A stretch of DNA of 6,462 nucleotides. Origin: an uncultured Collinsella sp. (GTDB lineage: Bacteria > Actinomycetota > Coriobacteriia > Coriobacteriales > Coriobacteriaceae). The translations under genes and the position numbers were made by a program. Positions 4,172 to 6,462 of this stretch are shown piece after piece. Location: positions 1 through 6,462 of the forward strand of contig UROO01000100.1 of the NCBI GenBank assembly GCA_900549555.1, written 5' to 3'. The first letter of the stretch is position 1; every line of letters begins with the position of its first letter. The notes below the pieces were generated by a model that ran no database searches, was not told the origin of the DNA, and saw only the letters and a program-made list of their open reading frames with translations.

Positions 4172-6415
4172 ATGCTGATGCTCAAAACCGTTACGGTACT
4201 CGAAGCCATCTCCAAGCGCCGCCGCACGGCGCGCCCCGCCGCTCATACCGGCCTGTCCAAGAACACCATATTCGCCGCCACCCATAGTACCGAGGACGCC
4301 CTCGTACTGCTTGACGCCACGGCAAACGGTCTCACCGCTGAGCACGCCGCCGAGCGCCTGGATGCCGCCGGCCCCATCACCATCGAGGCGCCGACCAAGA
4401 CGCTCGCCCGCCGCATCGCCGACGCCTTCATCGATCCCTTCGCCGGCATCCTCGCCGCGCTCGCGCTGGTCTCGCTTTACATCGACGTGCTCGCCGTGCC
4501 CGAGCCGCAGCGCGACCCCTCCACGGTCATCGTCATCGGCATCATGCTGCTGGTATCGGGAGGTATGAAGTTTATCCAGGAAGCCCGCAGCGGCAATGCG
4601 GCAGAGGCCCTCAAGGACCTGGTCTCCAACACTTGCACCGTCCTGCGCGACGGCGAGCGCATCGAGATCCTCTTCGACGAGCTCGTCCCCGGCGATGTGA
4701 TCCGCCTCTCTGCCGGCGATATGGTGCCGGCAGATGCCCGCGTCATCACCGCGCGCGACCTGTTTGTCATCGAGTCCGCACTCACCGGCGAGAGCGAGGC
4801 CGTCGAGAAGACCGCTGCCATCACCGTCGTCGATGGTGCCGACGGCTCCGCGCTGCCGCTCTCTGCCTGCAAGAACATCGTCTTTACCGGCACCTCCGTG
4901 CAAAACGGCACCGCCATGGCACTTGTCGTTGCCACCGGCTCGGACACCTACCTGGGCGGCATCGCCAAGATGCTCAACGGGCGCGGCGAGAAGAGCGCGT
5001 TTGACCGCGGTGTCTCGAGCGTCTCCATGCTGCTCGTACGCCTCATGCTCGTTATGGCGCCGGCCGTCTTTGCCATCAACGCCGCCACCAAGGGCAACGT
5101 CATCGACGCGCTGCTGTTCGCCACAAGTGTGGCCGTGGGCATCACGCCGCAGATGCTTCCCGTCATCGTGACCACGAGCCTGTCGCAGGGCGCCAAGGAC
5201 CTCGCCCGTCGCCAGGTTATCGTCAAGGAGCTGCCGGCGATTCAAAACCTCGGCGCGATGGATGTCCTGTGCTGCGACAAGACCGGCACCCTCACCGAAG
5301 ACTGCATCGTGCTCGAGCGCTACCTCAACGCCGACGGCAACGAGGACACGCGTGTGCTGCGCCATGCGTTTTTAAACAGCTTCTTCCAGACCGGCCTCAA
5401 AAACCTTATCGACCTGGCCGTTATCGACCGCGCCGATGTGACGCCCTCGACCGTCGCACCCAATTCCATGCTGGGCCAGAGCCTGCGCGACCGCTATACC
5501 AAGGTCGACGAGGTTCCCTTCGATTTCTCGCGCCGTCGCCTGAGCGTAGTTGTCTCCGACGCCCAAGGCAAAACCCAGATGGTTACCAAGGGGGCTGCCG
5601 AGGAAATGCTCGAGATCTGCTCCTTTGTCGAGGTCGATGGCATCGCCCAGCCGCTCACCAACGAGAGCCTCGCCCAGATTCGCAAACAGATCGCCGATCT
5701 TAACGCCGAGGGCCTGCGCGTAATTGCCGTGGCGCAGAAAACCAATCCGCGCTGCGTGGGCGAGTTTGGCATCGCCGACGAATGCGACATGGTGCTGATG
5801 GGCTTTTTGGCTTTCCTCGATCCGCCCAAGGCGAGTGCCGCGGGCGCCGTCGCCACCCTCGAGGCCAAGGGCGTAGCAGTCAAGGTCCTGACCGGCGACA
5901 ACGACCGCGTCGCCGCCACCGTCTGCGCGCAGATCGGCATCGATGCGAGCAACGTCTTGCTCGGCTCCGAGATCGATGCGCTCGACGACGCCGAGCTTGC
6001 CGAGCGCGCCGAGAAAACCCACCTCTTCGCCAAGCTCTCGCCGTTGCAGAAGGCGCGCCTGGTGCGCGTCATGCGCGAGCTACTCGGCCACACCGTGGGC
6101 TTTATGGGCGACGGCATCAACGACGCCGCCGCCATGCGTGCGAGCGATTGCGGCATCTCAGTCGATTCGGCCGTCGACATTGCCAAGGAATCCGCCGATA
6201 TCATCTTGCTTCAGAAGGACCTGGGCGTGCTCGAACGCGGAATCATCGAAGGCCGCCGCACCTACGGCAACCTGCTCAAGTACCTCAAGACCACAGTGAG
6301 CTCCAACTTTGGCAACGTGCTGTCCGTGACCGTCGCGAGCCTGTTCTTGCCGTTTTTGCCCATGAGTGCCCTACAGCTGGTGCTGCTGTCGCTCGTCTAC
6401 GAGATCGTGTGCATC
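4172..6415 (+). CDS. mgtA: Magnesium-translocating P-type ATPase (3' truncated by library boundary)
   Basis: Inner-membrane pump of the P3B class that imports Mg2+ using ATP. Start ATG at 4172 has AGGAGG (4161-4166) 5 nt upstream. The frame stays open for 748 codons to the adapter; relatives have about 900 residues, so roughly 150 (most of M6 to M10) are missing. Visible in order: cytoplasmic N-terminal tail (1-88); M1-M2 about 90-135; actuator loop TGES (205-208); M3-M4 about 285-340 with GITPQMLP (Q327); phosphorylation motif DKTGTLT, D369 being the phosphorylated Asp; nucleotide-domain KGAAEEML from 473; TGDN (574-577); hinge MGDGIND (645-651); then GISVDSAVDIAKESADIILL, a stretch typical of MgtA/MgtB; M5 with SSNFGNVLSV; and start of M6 ending YEIVCI. 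Compared with E. coli MgtA, Q327 replaces the M4 Glu, and S740 and E744 replace the M6 Asn and Asp. The leader upstream probably makes expression Mg2+-responsive. A related P3B pump with other cation preference is the main alternative. Confidence 0.93.
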
Positions 6416-6462
6416 CTGTCTCTTATACACATCTCCGAGCCCACGAGACGGACTCCTATCTC
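6416..6462 (-). other. Nextera i7-side sequencing adapter (non-biological)
   Basis: Bases 6416-6434 (CTGTCTCTTATACACATCT) are the inverted Tn5 mosaic end. Bases 6435-6449 (CCGAGCCCACGAGAC) are the Nextera read-2 adapter. Bases 6450-6457 (GGACTCCT) match the i7 index known as N705, and 6458-6462 (ATCTC) start the P7 sequence. The ATPase frame reads straight through into the adapter-encoded peptide LSLIHISEPTRR, so no residue after 748 is real. Confidence 0.98.

Noticed and set aside
3886..4227. Minus-strand 113-codon frame in the mgtA leader
   Set aside because: Overlaps the mgtA start, has no ribosome site, and the region is better explained as a structured leader.
4145..5365. Long minus-strand open frame (406 codons) opposite the ATPase gene
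   Set aside because: Low-complexity antisense frame produced by GC third-position bias; the plus frame carries all P-type ATPase motifs.
30..6434. Tn5/IS50-type mosaic ends in inverted orientation flanking the whole insert, as in a composite transposon
   Set aside because: Both ends continue directly into Illumina Nextera adapter and index bases, so they come from library preparation.

Overview
The window is one insert of about 6.37 kb (49-6415) flanked on both sides by Illumina Nextera (Tn5) library adapters, index bases included. The first and last genes are therefore cut by the library or assembly boundary, not by biology. The insert is GC-rich with strong GC third-position bias, which creates very long meaningless antisense frames. 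Protein style and gene content suggest a gut actinobacterium of the Coriobacteriia, most like Collinsella. That is inference from family resemblance, not a database result.

Layout. (1) 49-1679, +: the C-terminal 543 or so residues of a large multidomain glycoside hydrolase of the rhamnosidase-like type. (2) 1664-1702: a perfect 13-bp stem that contains the hydrolase's last codons. (3) 1722-2576, +: a complete MurR/RpiR-type regulator (HTH plus SIS domain), probably controlling the neighbouring sugar-use gene. (4) 2577-3050: a 474-bp gap between convergent genes with no credible gene but four inverted-repeat structures (2608-2675, 2819-2870, 2908-3006, 3020-3047) and an AT-rich patch. (5) 3051-3734, -: pyrE, complete. 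(6) 3735-4171: the divergent pyrE/mgtA intergenic region. (7) 4172-6415, +: a Mg2+-type P-type ATPase (mgtA-like), complete at the N-terminus and cut after 748 codons by the right adapter.

The most interesting part is the mgtA leader. A perfect TTGACA -35 box at 3865 with a fair -10 at 3888 would start a leader of about 270 nt. It holds an ideally spaced Shine-Dalgarno and a 23-codon open reading frame (3961-4032). An 18-pair long-range stem (3978-3996 with 4107-4125) has a 5' arm inside that small frame and a 3' arm ending in a T6 run. Several smaller hairpins surround it, one of which can hide the small frame's own Shine-Dalgarno. This is the architecture of translation-coupled attenuation, as in enterobacterial mgtL-mgtA, but the peptide and RNA do not resemble those I know, and I could not match the M-box (ykoK) riboswitch core.

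The genes do not form one pathway: a carbohydrate gene with its likely regulator, a pyrimidine biosynthesis gene and a Mg2+ transporter lie side by side, separated by repeat-rich spacers.
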